Origin: Candidatus Enterococcus leclercqii | GTDB lineage: Bacteria > Bacillota > Bacilli > Lactobacillales > Enterococcaceae | Direction of reading: 5' to 3' | Length of the DNA: 64,000 nt | NCBI RefSeq assembly: GCF_009933135.1 | Contig: NZ_MAEH01000009.1 | Coordinates: forward strand, 1-64,000 | Part shown: positions 43,299 through 52,550 of the stretch, piece after piece | Position numbering within the stretch: the first letter of the stretch is position 1 | Layout of the letters: the number at the start of each line of letters is the position of its first letter | Notes under the pieces: generated by a model | Database searches by the model: none | Told to the model about the DNA's origin: nothing | The model's input: the letters and a program-made list of their open reading frames with translations, nothing else | Made by a program: the position numbers and the translations under genes

Positions 43299-44975
43299 TT
43301 AGAGTTTTTCAGTCTTGGTACCACTCTCATAGATGAAGCTTTCATAAGGTCTCAATCGACTTTGTGCTAACGAATCTTGATAATTACTGAGTCGGATTTC
43401 CCCCGCAGTTAACGGCAAAAGAGCCTGCAACTCTTGCGGTGAATCGGATAAATTTGCCACCACCAACCATTTTTTCCTTTTAAGCCTGCGCTCATAAGCA
43501 AAAATCGTCGGATGTTCCGGCAGTAACAGACGGTAGCTGCCTTCTTTCAAAATTGCTTCTTCATGACGAAGACGAATCAATTTTTGGTAATAATGGAAAA
43601 CTGATTTTTGAGCTTTTTGATCGGCCAAAACATTAATATCCGGATAATTTGGATTGAGTTGAAACCAAGGGGTCCCCGTGGAAAAGCCGCCATTGGCTGA
43701 ATCGTTCCAAGGCATCGGCGTGCGGGCATTGTCGCGACTCACCTTATGGACAGCTGCCAAAAATTCCTCGGCTGTCAAAGTCTGTTGTTGTTCAACATAA
43801 TGTTGGAAATTTCCTTTCAATTCCACATCGATATAATCAGCAAGGGGAAATTTCGGATTTGTCATCCCGATTTCTTCTCCTTGATAGACAAAGGGTGTCC
43901 CTTTCATTCCGTGGAGGATCGTGGCAAAAGCAGTAGCTGACTCATAACGATAACTGTCATCATCGCCCCATCTGGAAACGATTCGCGCACGGTCGTGATT
44001 TTCAAAGTAGAGGGCATTCCAGCCTCTTCCTTCGAGTTCTTTTTGCCACTGACTCATGATCTGTTTTAATTGGATAAAATCAGGTGCTTGTAATGCCCAA
44101 CGATCATTGACGTCTCCTTTTTTACGATCGATGTGCATGTGTTGGAAGGTAAAAACCATGTCCAATTCTTGTCGTTTGGGATCGACCAGCAGATGGGCAT
44201 CTTCTGCTCCAGAGGCTGGCGCTTCCCCCACACTCATCATATCAAATGGGGTTAACACCTTTTGATTCATCTCGTGAATAAATTCATGCATCCGGGGCCC
44301 GTTGTGCTGATTATTTTTTGCAAAGGGGCGGGGATTATCAGGAAAGTCCCAGTCCTTTGAGATTGAAGTAATGACATCCAAGCGCCAACCATCGACGCCC
44401 AGGTTTTTCCAATAAATCATCATGTCATAAATGGCCTGTCGAACTCGCGGATTTTCCCAATTTAGATCCGGCTGCTCTTTGGCATAATAGTGAAGATAGT
44501 ACTGCTGCCGAGAATCATCCCAGGTCCAAGCAGATCCGCCAAAACTTGATCCCCAATTATTCGGTTCTGACCCATCTGCTTTTCCGTCTTGCCAAATATA
44601 AAAATCACTATAAGGATTTTCCTTTGATTTACGGCTTTCTTGAAACCACTGGCATTGATCTGACGTATGATTGGCCACAAAATCCATGATAATTTTCAGG
44701 TCTAATTTATGTGCCTCACGAATGAGCTGTACCATATCTTCATTGGTGCCAAACATTGGATCAATCTGATAATAATCACTAATGTCATAACCATTATCGA
44801 CTTGAGGTGACAGATAGACCGGACTCAACCAAAGAGCATCTACTCCCAGCTCTTTAAGATAAGGCAATTTTTCTTGGATCCCTGCCAAGTCCCCAATCCC
44901 GTCACCATTGGCATCCTTGAAACTTTTTGGATAGATTTGATAAATAACGGCATCTTTCCACCATTCGTTGCGCAT
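43299..44975 (-). CDS. GH13 alpha-glucosidase (oligo-1,6-glucosidase type)
   Basis: This 558-aa cytoplasmic glycosidase has the (beta/alpha)8 barrel motifs DFVANHTSD (region I), GWRLDVI with the nucleophile Asp (region II), VGEAPAS with the acid/base Glu (region III) and FENHDRARI with the third Asp (region IV). It should hydrolyse alpha-1,6 (or related) glucosides or their phosphates. The start is ATG 44975, 9 nt after AAGG. It is the last gene of the EIIAB-EIIC-EIID operon, so it likely splits the imported disaccharide phosphate or an isomalto-oligosaccharide. Trehalose-6-phosphate hydrolase is less likely from region III but not excluded. Confidence 0.88.
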   Translation of the reverse strand: MRNEWWKDAVIYQIYPKSFKDANGDGIGDLAGIQEKLPYLKELGVDALWLSPVYLSPQVDNGYDISDYYQIDPMFGTNEDMVQLIREAHKLDLKIIMDFVANHTSDQCQWFQESRKSKENPYSDFYIWQDGKADGSEPNNWGSSFGGSAWTWDDSRQQYYLHYYAKEQPDLNWENPRVRQAIYDMMIYWKNLGVDGWRLDVITSISKDWDFPDNPRPFAKNNQHNGPRMHEFIHEMNQKVLTPFDMMSVGEAPASGAEDAHLLVDPKRQELDMVFTFQHMHIDRKKGDVNDRWALQAPDFIQLKQIMSQWQKELEGRGWNALYFENHDRARIVSRWGDDDSYRYESATAFATILHGMKGTPFVYQGEEIGMTNPKFPLADYIDVELKGNFQHYVEQQQTLTAEEFLAAVHKVSRDNARTPMPWNDSANGGFSTGTPWFQLNPNYPDINVLADQKAQKSVFHYYQKLIRLRHEEAILKEGSYRLLLPEHPTIFAYERRLKRKKWLVVANLSDSPQELQALLPLTAGEIRLSNYQDSLAQSRLRPYESFIYESGTKTEKL

Positions 44976-45029
44976 ACTGTACATCCTTCCCGTAATATCC
45001 GAGTTTACATTGTTCTAAAACAAACTTTC

Positions 45030-45857
45030 TCAAGCAATCCCTGTTACAGATAACAAAATTCCCAGCAAAATTAGCCCCACAATCAGCACATTGATTGAGA
45101 CATTTTTCTTTTTCAAGAGATAGAAGCAAACTAAGGTAACACTTAGAGGCAAAATGCCGACAAAGATTTGATCCAGCATTTCTTGAGTCTTCATTACAAC
45201 TTCGCCATCCATCATCATGTTCCATTTGATATCCAGCTTCACCATCTGAGAACTCATCGCCCCGACCATCATCAAGCCGACAACACCTGCTGCCTTTGTC
45301 AGAATATTGATCATGCCGTTTTCATAGAGACTGGAAATGTAAGTAGATCCCAGTGTGTAGCCCAACTTTCCCCCTTGCCAACGCAGAAACTGCACCGGTA
45401 TGTTGAAAAGCAGTAAAAAGACAATCGGTGCTAAGACATTACCAGATTGTGCAAGACTCACTGCGACTCCTGCTGCAATGGTTCGCAAAACTCCCCAAAA
45501 AACTGAATCACCAATGCCTGCCAGTGGCCCCATTAAACTCGTTTTTACCGCATTGATTGAATCGACATTGAAATCTGTCTTCAAATGATTTTCTTTTTCC
45601 ATCGATGCCGTAATCCCCAAAATAAAAGGGTACATCGCCACGTTCGTATTGAAGTAGGCCATCTGTCTCACCATCGCTTGACGACGTTCTTCTGCTACGG
45701 GGTAAAATTCATCCAAGAACGGTTGCATCGCATAAGAAACCCCAGACGCACCTTGTTTAGATGGCGTTACCGCAGAATAAAGCGTAAAGGAACGCCAATA
45801 GAGCTGCCGCAATAATTTCTTTTCTTTTCCTGATAAGTTGTTCGCTGTCTTTTCCAT
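45030..45857 (-). CDS. PTS system mannose-family EIID component
   Basis: This 275-aa membrane subunit has the family marks LYWRSFTLYSAVTPSKQGASGVSYAMQPFL, MVRQMAYFNTNVAMYPFILGITASME and TSLMGPLAGIGDSVFWG, and ends in hydrophobic helices. EIID exists only in mannose-type PTS and forms the channel with EIIC. Its start lies 9 bp after the EIIC stop, with AGGAGG before the ATG. Confidence 0.93.
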   Translation of the reverse strand: MEKTANNLSGKEKKLLRQLYWRSFTLYSAVTPSKQGASGVSYAMQPFLDEFYPVAEERRQAMVRQMAYFNTNVAMYPFILGITASMEKENHLKTDFNVDSINAVKTSLMGPLAGIGDSVFWGVLRTIAAGVAVSLAQSGNVLAPIVFLLLFNIPVQFLRWQGGKLGYTLGSTYISSLYENGMINILTKAAGVVGLMMVGAMSSQMVKLDIKWNMMMDGEVVMKTQEMLDQIFVGILPLSVTLVCFYLLKKKNVSINVLIVGLILLGILLSVTGIA

Positions 45858-45866
45858 GTCAGCCTC

Positions 45867-46691
45867 CTATTTCAAAAAATCGTCTAGTTCAGGGTCAACA
45901 GAGGTACTTTCGCTAATCGACTGCTGCTTAGAAGTATGTTTGAAGGTTTCCTTCAGGTGCCGAATATCCAAGTCACGACTTACAATCACCAGTGCAATAA
46001 TGACCGCAAAGGCCGCCACAGCAATCAAAGGAATCTTCAAGTACGCTACCAGTAAAAATCCTAAGAAGAAATACACAGCAATTTTATTTTCCCACATCAT
46101 TTTTAACAGCATGGCCATCCCCACTGCCGGCAGTAGATTACCAGCAATACTGAGCCCGTTAAGCAAGTTTTCCGGAATCATTTCCAAGACGCGTTGTGTG
46201 GCCTTTGACCCTACCAAAACTGCAAAGAAAGGAATCAATGAATACAGCGCCCACTGCAGTCCCCACAAGCCAAAATGAAGTCGTCTGATTCCCTTTTCCC
46301 TGCCTTCTTCTGCGTAGCGATCAAAGGTTGCCGCAAATGGTCCTACTACACCAACATACAATAATGTTTTGATTTGTAAGCCAATGACCCCCAAAGGAAT
46401 GGCAATAGGAATGGCTACTTCAACACCGGCACCCATATTGATGGCAAAAACCGTCGCCAGGGCTGTTGCCAAACCAGGCTCTGCCGAACTGGCACCCCCA
46501 ATATTGATGACTCCCATAAAGACGGTTTCCAGTGCCGCACCAATTAAAAGTCCGGTCTGTATATCTCCTAGCAAAAGACCGAGCAAGGGACCTATGACGA
46601 TGGGTCGACCAATCATGGTAAAGCCTAATAATTCCTGTCCCCCTACTGTGAAAAAGACCACTAAGGCTGTAACAAGTGCTTCATAAAACAT
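45867..46691 (-). CDS. PTS system mannose-family EIIC component
   Basis: This 274-aa protein has about seven to eight membrane helices and the conserved GRPIVIGPLLGLLLGDIQTGLLIGAALETVFMG stretch, read in sections. It binds and translocates the sugar together with EIID. A hydrophilic tail, HTSKQQSISESTSVDPELDDFL, is unusual in length. AGGAGG lies upstream. An 88-bp gap before it contains a small hairpin (CGCAGC 46715-46720 with GCTGCG 46737-46742). Confidence 0.92.
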   Translation of the reverse strand: MFYEALVTALVVFFTVGGQELLGFTMIGRPIVIGPLLGLLLGDIQTGLLIGAALETVFMGVINIGGASSAEPGLATALATVFAINMGAGVEVAIPIAIPLGVIGLQIKTLLYVGVVGPFAATFDRYAEEGREKGIRRLHFGLWGLQWALYSLIPFFAVLVGSKATQRVLEMIPENLLNGLSIAGNLLPAVGMAMLLKMMWENKIAVYFFLGFLLVAYLKIPLIAVAAFAVIIALVIVSRDLDIRHLKETFKHTSKQQSISESTSVDPELDDFLK

Positions 46692-46779
46692 TCTTTTTCC
46701 TCCTCACAAGCTTTCGCAGCAAAAATAATTTTGTCAGCTGCGCGCTTTTCTCTCTACGTCAAACCCAACATGGTATGAA

Positions 46780-47790
46780 TCAAAGAAACTCTGTTGCCAA
46801 CACTTTTTTATCCGAAGGCAGGTTTTGCAACGCTGCTTCAGGATAGAGGGTAGCCAGCTTTTTCAAACTAGCCATTTCTTTAGCTGACAGCATAACAAAC
46901 TGTGTCAGCGTTTGCTTTTCTTCTGTCACTAATTTCCCCACATTGCCGATATTTAAGTACTTCAGGTTAGGTACTTTTTCTGCGAGTCTCAACGCATCGG
47001 TGACCGTCTTAACTAAGACCAGCACACGAGTTTGATGGATTCTAGGGTCTTGCAGGATTTCAGCAACATTGTCTACTGAGCGAATCAGCACTTTTACCCC
47101 CGAGGGAACAGCCATTTTTAAGGCCATCTGTTGGGTTTGATCTGCTGCTGCTTCATCGTTGGCAACAATAATTCCATGCAGATTCAGTGCTCGAGACCAT
47201 ACCATAGCAATTTGGCCATGAATCAATCGTTCATCTACCCGCAAAGTTGTTTCTAAAGGAGCTAGTTCAGTGTGTGACAATGTTGGTACATTTTCAGTTT
47301 GTACCGCTTTCATTCCGGAACTATTTTTAATGCTCTCATCACTTGCTGCTTGTGCTTCTCTGTCCTCTGCTGCCAGCTGATTACCTTCTTCTTGATCCAC
47401 CGTGCTTAGATTTTCTACCAACTGCATTGCTTGTCTGGCCCCGGTAATGAAGCCTTCGAGGTTTTCTTTGGTATAAACCTCTGCACCAAAAATAATTTCA
47501 ATAATAAGCGGCAAGTTGAATCCGGCAATCAGGAACACATTTTTTCTATCCGCAGCAGCTAATGTCAACTTTTGATTGACGCTGCCTCCAAATAAATCCG
47601 TAAAGATTACCGCTTGATCTACTGACTCTAACCTTGAAAAGAACTCACTGATCTGCTCTTCAATTGCCGGCTCATCCTCCATATAGGCTGACATATAAGT
47701 CACATCTATCTCGGTTCCTACAAACAACTCCAAGGTGCTTTTAATTCCCTTTGCCATCTTGCCATGAGAGGCGATAACAAATTTTTTCAA
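46780..47790 (-). CDS. PTS system mannose-family EIIAB component
   Basis: This 336-aa cytoplasmic protein fuses EIIA and EIIB. EIIA (1-130) has the phosphorylated His9 in FVIASHGKMAKGIKS and VIFTDLFGGSVNQK. A Gln/Glu/Ser-rich linker covers about 130-175. EIIB (180-336) has the phosphorylated His191 in LRVDERLIHGQIAMVW. The start is TTG 47790, with AAGGAGG 7 nt upstream. It is the first gene of the operon EIIAB-EIIC-EIID-glucosidase, under two LacI-type palindromes. Confidence 0.93.
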   Translation of the reverse strand: MKKFVIASHGKMAKGIKSTLELFVGTEIDVTYMSAYMEDEPAIEEQISEFFSRLESVDQAVIFTDLFGGSVNQKLTLAAADRKNVFLIAGFNLPLIIEIIFGAEVYTKENLEGFITGARQAMQLVENLSTVDQEEGNQLAAEDREAQAASDESIKNSSGMKAVQTENVPTLSHTELAPLETTLRVDERLIHGQIAMVWSRALNLHGIIVANDEAAADQTQQMALKMAVPSGVKVLIRSVDNVAEILQDPRIHQTRVLVLVKTVTDALRLAEKVPNLKYLNIGNVGKLVTEEKQTLTQFVMLSAKEMASLKKLATLYPEAALQNLPSDKKVLATEFL

Positions 47791-47804
47791 CGTAACTCCT
47801 CCTT

Positions 47805-47820
47805 TTTGGAACGTTCCAAA
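47805..47820 (-). promoter_or_regulatory. LacI-type operator O1 of the PTS operon
   Basis: TTTGGAACGTTCCAAA is a perfect 16-bp palindrome with the central CG typical of LacI/GalR operators. It lies just upstream of the EIIAB ribosome binding site, downstream of the likely -10 (TATATT about 47820-47825). Confidence 0.85.
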
Positions 47821-47848
47821 TATAGTTTAAAAAAAGAACGCTCCTGAT

Positions 47849-47862
47849 TTGGAACGTTCCAA
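47849..47862 (-). promoter_or_regulatory. LacI-type operator O2 of the PTS operon
   Basis: TTGGAACGTTCCAA repeats the core of O1 exactly. The centres of the two palindromes are 43 bp apart, about four helical turns, so both face the same side of the DNA. Confidence 0.85.
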
Positions 47863-47923
47863 CCAAGTGTTGAGTAGAGTATAACTCATCCTGTCCACTA
47901 TGACAAGTATTTTTTAAACGGTT

Positions 47924-48907
47924 TCATATGCTCGTCCCACCGGGAATAAATTTTACCGGCAATACGATTTCTTCAGCAGGTGCGGGCCCTTCCTTATTCA
48001 ACAGCTCTTCTAGAATGCTGACACAAGTTTCTGCCATTAGTGCCACCGGCTGACGAATTGTGGAGATAAATTCTTCTTGCTCGGGATACATCTTACTCCC
48101 GTCGAAACCGATAATCTGGAGATCTTTTGGCACGCGACGCCCGGCCTTTGTTAATAACTCCATAGCAAAATCCGCGTACTGATCCGCCACCGCAAAAATT
48201 CCGTCAACTGTCTCGACTTCCCCAGATTCCTTCAAGTACGTTGCCAAAGCTGGATAAAACGTCTCCTCATGATGCTCACCCCAAAAAACTTTACATTCCA
48301 GTCCGTGTTTTCGACAACAATCAATAAAGCCCCTGCTGCGCTGCCCATAGCTTGCTTCGGTATGAGTCGTAGTTCTAGTGATTAATAACAAGTTCTTCGC
48401 TCCTGAAGAAATGAGCTTTTCTGCTGCCAGCACTCCCCCTTGATAATTGTCTGAAGAAACACAAGGAATACGCTTGGAAATCTTATTTTCAATCGAAACA
48501 ATCGGCAGGTTTTCCAAGTGCTGCTGCGACAAATCACTGTAAGACATGGTGATAATTCCTGCCACCTTTTGCATCTGTCCCATGTGAATATATTCTATTT
48601 CTTGCTGAATATCATTATTTGAATTGCAGAGAATCATTTTATATTCTGCTCTTTGTAAGGCTTGTTGCATTTCGTAAGTCAATTCTCCAAAAAAAGGCGT
48701 TCTAGTGGTGGGTAAGATAAAAACCACGATATCTGATCGACTGGTTTTTAACTGACGCGCATTTGTGTTCGGGATATAATTCAGTTGATTGATTGCATTT
48801 TGAATCTTCACTTGAGATTCTTCCTTGATTTTGACGCCATTGATATAGTTTGAGACTGTTCCTCGTGATACACCTGCCAATTTGGCAACGTCATTCATCG
48901 TAGGCAT
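47924..48907 (-). CDS. LacI/GalR-family repressor of the PTS operon
   Basis: This 327-aa regulator has the LacI helix-turn-helix MNDVAKLAGVSRGTVSNYING (about 4-24), the hinge NARQLKTSRSDIVVF, and a periplasmic-binding-protein-like effector domain ending in GFDGSKMYPEQEEFISTIRQP. It lies directly upstream of, and co-directional with, the PTS operon, and the twin palindromes start about 60 bp after its stop. The inducer is probably the PTS sugar or its phosphate. AAGGAGG lies before the ATG. Confidence 0.93.
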   Translation of the reverse strand: MPTMNDVAKLAGVSRGTVSNYINGVKIKEESQVKIQNAINQLNYIPNTNARQLKTSRSDIVVFILPTTRTPFFGELTYEMQQALQRAEYKMILCNSNNDIQQEIEYIHMGQMQKVAGIITMSYSDLSQQHLENLPIVSIENKISKRIPCVSSDNYQGGVLAAEKLISSGAKNLLLITRTTTHTEASYGQRSRGFIDCCRKHGLECKVFWGEHHEETFYPALATYLKESGEVETVDGIFAVADQYADFAMELLTKAGRRVPKDLQIIGFDGSKMYPEQEEFISTIRQPVALMAETCVSILEELLNKEGPAPAEEIVLPVKFIPGGTSI

Positions 48908-49074
48908 CCGTTTCCTCCTTTCTGACCAGCGACAGGTATTTCTTTGATAACCTGATCATTTTTTCTGAATAGTACCATAGATTCAGTTGATTTTCTATCC
49001 AGCAGGAAAATCGCTGCTCACCACACAGCACTTTATCATCTTGTTTCTGGAAAGCGGGTATATTAAAAGGAGTT

Positions 49075-49167
49075 GCGACAATTGTCTAGTCCCCTCCTCC
49101 AAAGCAAGCATGAGCCACAAACAAAAAAGTCACTTCCATTAAAAACCAGCGGAAGTGACTTTTTTTC
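49075..49167 (-). repeat. Intergenic hairpin-plus-tail repeat, copy C (minus orientation)
   Basis: The hairpin AAAAAAGTCACTTCC (49123-49137) with GGAAGTGACTTTTTT (49151-49165) shares the CTTCCATTAAAAAC core with copy B. On the minus strand it is followed by GGCTCATGCTTGCT and GGGGACTAGACAATTGTCGC, diverged forms of the tail. It lies 130 bp after ddl, as its terminator. Confidence 0.6.
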
Positions 49168-49296
49168 ATTGGCCTGTCGCGACTATTTGCTAACAGCCAT
49201 TTTCTTGTTCATCTATTGAAAATTTCGCCAGTTATCCCTTAGAAGTGATCGCTGTTGTGTTGCTTTGTCTTGCGTTCTTGGATCTTATCCGTTATT

Positions 49297-50364
49297 TCAA
49301 TTAACTTCTGTCAAAAACTCGTGGCGCTGTGCATAGCGGTTTAGACCAAGTTGAATCAATTCTTCGATTAGATCACCATATTTCAGACCCATTTTGTCCC
49401 ACAGAGAAGGATACATCGAAAATTGGGTAAAGCCTGGCATCGTGTTCAATTCATTTAAGAAAAGCTCATTTTTATTAGTCAGGAAGAAATCACAACGAGA
49501 CAATCCGCTGCCGCCTAACATTGTATACGCATTTTTGGCATATTCTTGCGCTTTTAGTTGCACATCTTCTGGAATCTCTGCTGGAATCTGCATCACAATT
49601 TTGTTGTCGATATATTTAGAATTGTAATCATAAAATGCCACATCTTTGACAATCTCCCCGGGAACAGTCGTCCGAACGTCTTCATTACCTAAGATTGCTA
49701 CTTCGATCTCACGGGCTTCGATTCCTTGTTCTACGATAGCACGGGTGTCATATTTATACGCTTCATGCAGCGCATTTTGTAGTTCTTCGCGGTTCTCAGC
49801 TTTGGAAATCCCTACGCTGGAGCCCATGTTGGCAGGTTTCACAAACATTGGGTACAACAAGGTTCCTTCGCACTGTTCAAAAATCTGTTTAGGATTTTCT
49901 TTCCATTGATTTTTCAACACTGGGACATAAGGCACTTGCGGGATGCCGCCTGCTTGCAGGACATACTTCGTCATAATCTTGTCCATGCCACATGCACTAG
50001 TCAATACACCGGTGCCCACGTAAGGCATATCAATGGTTTCCAAAAAGCCCTGAATAGTGCCGTCTTCCCCATTTGGTCCGTGCAAAAGCGGAAAAACAAT
50101 CGCGTCATCTTCTTTGATGGCAGAAGGCTGAATCTGTTCCCCCGTAGGATTTTTTACGTCTGCTCCCCAGCTCAGATGCAAGACTTCTTCTGATTTTGGT
50201 GCTTCCGTCAGTAGCGGTCCTTTGATCCAGTCGCCGCTTCTTGTGATATACAGCAATTGCACTTGATAATAGTGATAATACACTGCTTGTAGGACGGAAT
50301 ACGCTGACAAAATAGAAACGTCATGTTCCGCGCTGCGCCCTCCGTATAGCAATACGATTTTCAA
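49297..50364 (-). CDS. ddl: D-alanine--D-alanine ligase
   Basis: Ddl joins two D-alanines with ATP for peptidoglycan. The 355-aa protein opens LKIVLLYGGRSAEHDVSILSA and has LLHGPNGEDGTIQGFLE, KPANMGSSVGISK, EQGIEAREIEVAILGN, the lid GEIVKDVAFYDYNSKY and the metal-ligand block LSRCDFFL...FLNELNTMPGF. The start is TTG 50364, because GGGAGG lies 8 nt upstream and the homologous N-terminus begins there; the frame runs 22 codons further without a ribosome binding site. It closely resembles the housekeeping enterococcal Ddl, not a VanA/B/C-type ligase. Confidence 0.95.
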   Translation of the reverse strand: MKIVLLYGGRSAEHDVSILSAYSVLQAVYYHYYQVQLLYITRSGDWIKGPLLTEAPKSEEVLHLSWGADVKNPTGEQIQPSAIKEDDAIVFPLLHGPNGEDGTIQGFLETIDMPYVGTGVLTSACGMDKIMTKYVLQAGGIPQVPYVPVLKNQWKENPKQIFEQCEGTLLYPMFVKPANMGSSVGISKAENREELQNALHEAYKYDTRAIVEQGIEAREIEVAILGNEDVRTTVPGEIVKDVAFYDYNSKYIDNKIVMQIPAEIPEDVQLKAQEYAKNAYTMLGGSGLSRCDFFLTNKNELFLNELNTMPGFTQFSMYPSLWDKMGLKYGDLIEELIQLGLNRYAQRHEFLTEVN

Positions 50365-50723
50365 AAAATATTCCTCCCATTTCAGTCGATTTGAAGGCTG
50401 ATGTAAGCCCTGTGCTACACCGCATTTCATTTCGGCTTATGCTCAAAGTTGGTCAGCTCAGTGAAAGCCACTGCTGCTGCCAATCTTTGTGAAGTCCCAT
50501 CTTTTAACTCTTCCACATTTTAGCATAAAGCCTAAAGAGCGACAAATTAATTTATGAGGTGGCAAAACCCGCGTCAGATAGGGATTACTTGTTATTATCA
50601 GCGATATCTTCTACTATTGAAGTAACAAGCCGTGAAGCGTTGGCAGTCTTCTAAGCGCCGGCTGATCCAGGAGCATCTGGTCTGGATTAGCGACTCACTC
50701 CCCCCAAGAAATGAGGAAGTCTT
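50365..50723 (+). other. Gene-free stretch between ddl and the ABC1 kinase gene
   Basis: It must hold the divergent promoters of ddl and the ABC1 gene. I can place only the latter (50589-50617). The 100 nt after it contain GC-rich imperfect repeats (GCGCCGGCTGATCCAGGAGC region) but no gene. Confidence 0.5.
50589..50617 (+). promoter_or_regulatory. Promoter of the ABC1-kinase gene
   Basis: A -35 TTGTTA (50589-50594) and a -10 TACTAT (50612-50617) are 17 bp apart, leaving a leader of about 100 nt. Confidence 0.6.
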
Positions 50724-52472
50724 ATGACAGGAACCGATCAAACAAAAACCAAACCGCAACGTTTAAAAGAGATTATCGCAGTCTTTCATAAATACAAGGT
50801 CCTGCAAAATCTATCCAAGCAGACGAATCCTCAGGCGGTCCGGGACGCTTTTGAAGAATTGGGCCCCACCTTCATCAAAATCGGGCAGCTTTTATCCGTA
50901 CGTACAGATATTTTATCACCGGAGTATATTCAAGCCTTTAAATCACTGCAAGACAATGTAAAGTCTGACGATTTCAGCAAAGTAAAAGTATTATTGGAGC
51001 AAGAATGGGAGTTGCCCCTTGATGTAATCTTCGAGGAATTTCAGGAGACGGCCTTTGCCTCGGCTTCTATCGGTCAAGCACATTTAGCCATCCTCAATGG
51101 GGGACAAAAAGTTGTAGTTAAAGTTCAACATCCGGGAATCGTGGCGGACATCCATGTCGATCTTGCCCTTTTTGAAAAGGCGATTCCCCTGATCCGCTAT
51201 GTTCCGGAATCTAACGTGGTAGATGTCAAAAGTGTTTTGGCAGAAGTCCGTCGCTCCTTGGATGACGAAACTGATTTCACCAAAGAAGCAGCCTACGCCA
51301 AACGCTTCTATCAGCTGAATAACGGTTGGCAGCAAGTGAAGGTGCCAAAGGTTTATGCAGAATATTGTACGAGCAGGGTGCTTATTTTAGAGTTTATGGA
51401 AGGTCGCAGTTTGCGCTATCTATTGGAGGCTGACCCGCAGCAGATTGCTTTTGGCGATACGAGTGTTAAAGAGTTGAAAAAAGAACTGGGTATGCTGCTG
51501 GTGGAAAGTTTTATGAAACAAGTATTTGAAGATGGCTTTTTCCACGCCGACCCGCATCCAGGCAATGTCTTTTTTCATCATGTTCCGGCAAAAACTACGA
51601 CTCAGGCACCGGCTTTTCGCAACAAAGAGCGCGCCGGCGTCTTTGCGGGAGTGGATTATCATTTGAAATGGCAGGACCCAACTTCTCTGCCGCCTTTTCA
51701 GATTATCTATCTGGATTTTGGGATGATGGGAGAGTTGCCAGATCAGCTACGTTCTCGGTTAATCGACGCCTTATTGGCTTTGTACACACAAGACGCCCAG
51801 CAGTTGGGGGATGCGGTCCTCCGGCTTTGCAAAGTGGAAGGTCCTTTTGATGAGGAACGCTTTTATGCTGAGTTAGGTGTTTTTTTGGATCGCTACTACA
51901 ATTTAGCCATCAAAGATATCGACTTGCAACGAGTTTTGGGGGAAGTCATCCAGATTTGCCACCAAAATAATCTGCAGATGGTTCACGAGATTACCATGCT
52001 GATTAAAGCCTTCAGCACGTTAGAAGGGGTCATTGAGGAGTTGGATCCAGAGCTTTCTTTAATGGAAGTCACTCAGCCCTATGCGCAAAAATATTATTTA
52101 CAACAGATTGATGTGACAGAAACCGCCAAGCGACTGGGCCTTGATCTGATTAAAAGCGGGAAAAGTCTGCCTAAATTACCGGACCGTTCACTGCAGGCAT
52201 TGGAGACCTTCACTCGCGGCAAGACCCATTTGACTTTGAGCTTCAAAGAACAAGAGCATCTGCTGGGTCGAATTGAAGCAATGGTCAATCGGTTGATGGT
52301 TGGTCTCATCTTGGCAGCTGTGATTATCGGTTCTTCGCTACTGGTCAGCGCCGAGCCGGCTCGGGGAGCAGTTTTCGCCGACAGTTTGGGGATTTTCGGA
52401 TATATCGTCGCCTTAGCCGTCATCCTGTTAATCGTGGCACGACACTTATGGCGACAATGGCGCAAAAAATAG
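50724..52472 (+). CDS. ABC1/UbiB-family atypical kinase-like membrane protein
   Basis: This 582-aa protein has the ABC1 family marks: the KxGQ motif in LGPTFIKIGQLLSVRTDILS (about residue 50), ASIGQAHLA with the Ala-rich loop, the lysine in KVVVKVQHPGI, the ExD motif VRRSLDDETDFTKEA, and the metal site YLDFGMMGELP. Two C-terminal membrane helices (about 525-575) anchor it. UbiB/COQ8 relatives act as ATPases supporting quinone synthesis; in a lactic acid bacterium the natural partner would be demethylmenaquinone or membrane lipid metabolism. It lies just before the rnf operon but has its own terminator. Confidence 0.88.
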   Translation: MTGTDQTKTKPQRLKEIIAVFHKYKVLQNLSKQTNPQAVRDAFEELGPTFIKIGQLLSVRTDILSPEYIQAFKSLQDNVKSDDFSKVKVLLEQEWELPLDVIFEEFQETAFASASIGQAHLAILNGGQKVVVKVQHPGIVADIHVDLALFEKAIPLIRYVPESNVVDVKSVLAEVRRSLDDETDFTKEAAYAKRFYQLNNGWQQVKVPKVYAEYCTSRVLILEFMEGRSLRYLLEADPQQIAFGDTSVKELKKELGMLLVESFMKQVFEDGFFHADPHPGNVFFHHVPAKTTTQAPAFRNKERAGVFAGVDYHLKWQDPTSLPPFQIIYLDFGMMGELPDQLRSRLIDALLALYTQDAQQLGDAVLRLCKVEGPFDEERFYAELGVFLDRYYNLAIKDIDLQRVLGEVIQICHQNNLQMVHEITMLIKAFSTLEGVIEELDPELSLMEVTQPYAQKYYLQQIDVTETAKRLGLDLIKSGKSLPKLPDRSLQALETFTRGKTHLTLSFKEQEHLLGRIEAMVNRLMVGLILAAVIIGSSLLVSAEPARGAVFADSLGIFGYIVALAVILLIVARHLWRQWRKK

Positions 52473-52516
52473 CCTGAATCACTCTTTGCTTTTTCAAAAT
52501 AAAATAACTGATTAAA

Positions 52517-52550
52517 AATAACCCTTCCCAGCCTGGAAAGGGTTATTTTT
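52517..52550 (+). terminator. Terminator of the ABC1-kinase gene
   Basis: AATAACCCTTCC pairs with GGAAAGGGTTATT, with one bulged A, and is followed by T. Confidence 0.85.

Noticed and set aside
49297-50364. Vancomycin-resistance-type ligase
   Set aside because: Sequence and cell-wall gene context fit the housekeeping Ddl; no vanH, vanX or vanT is nearby.
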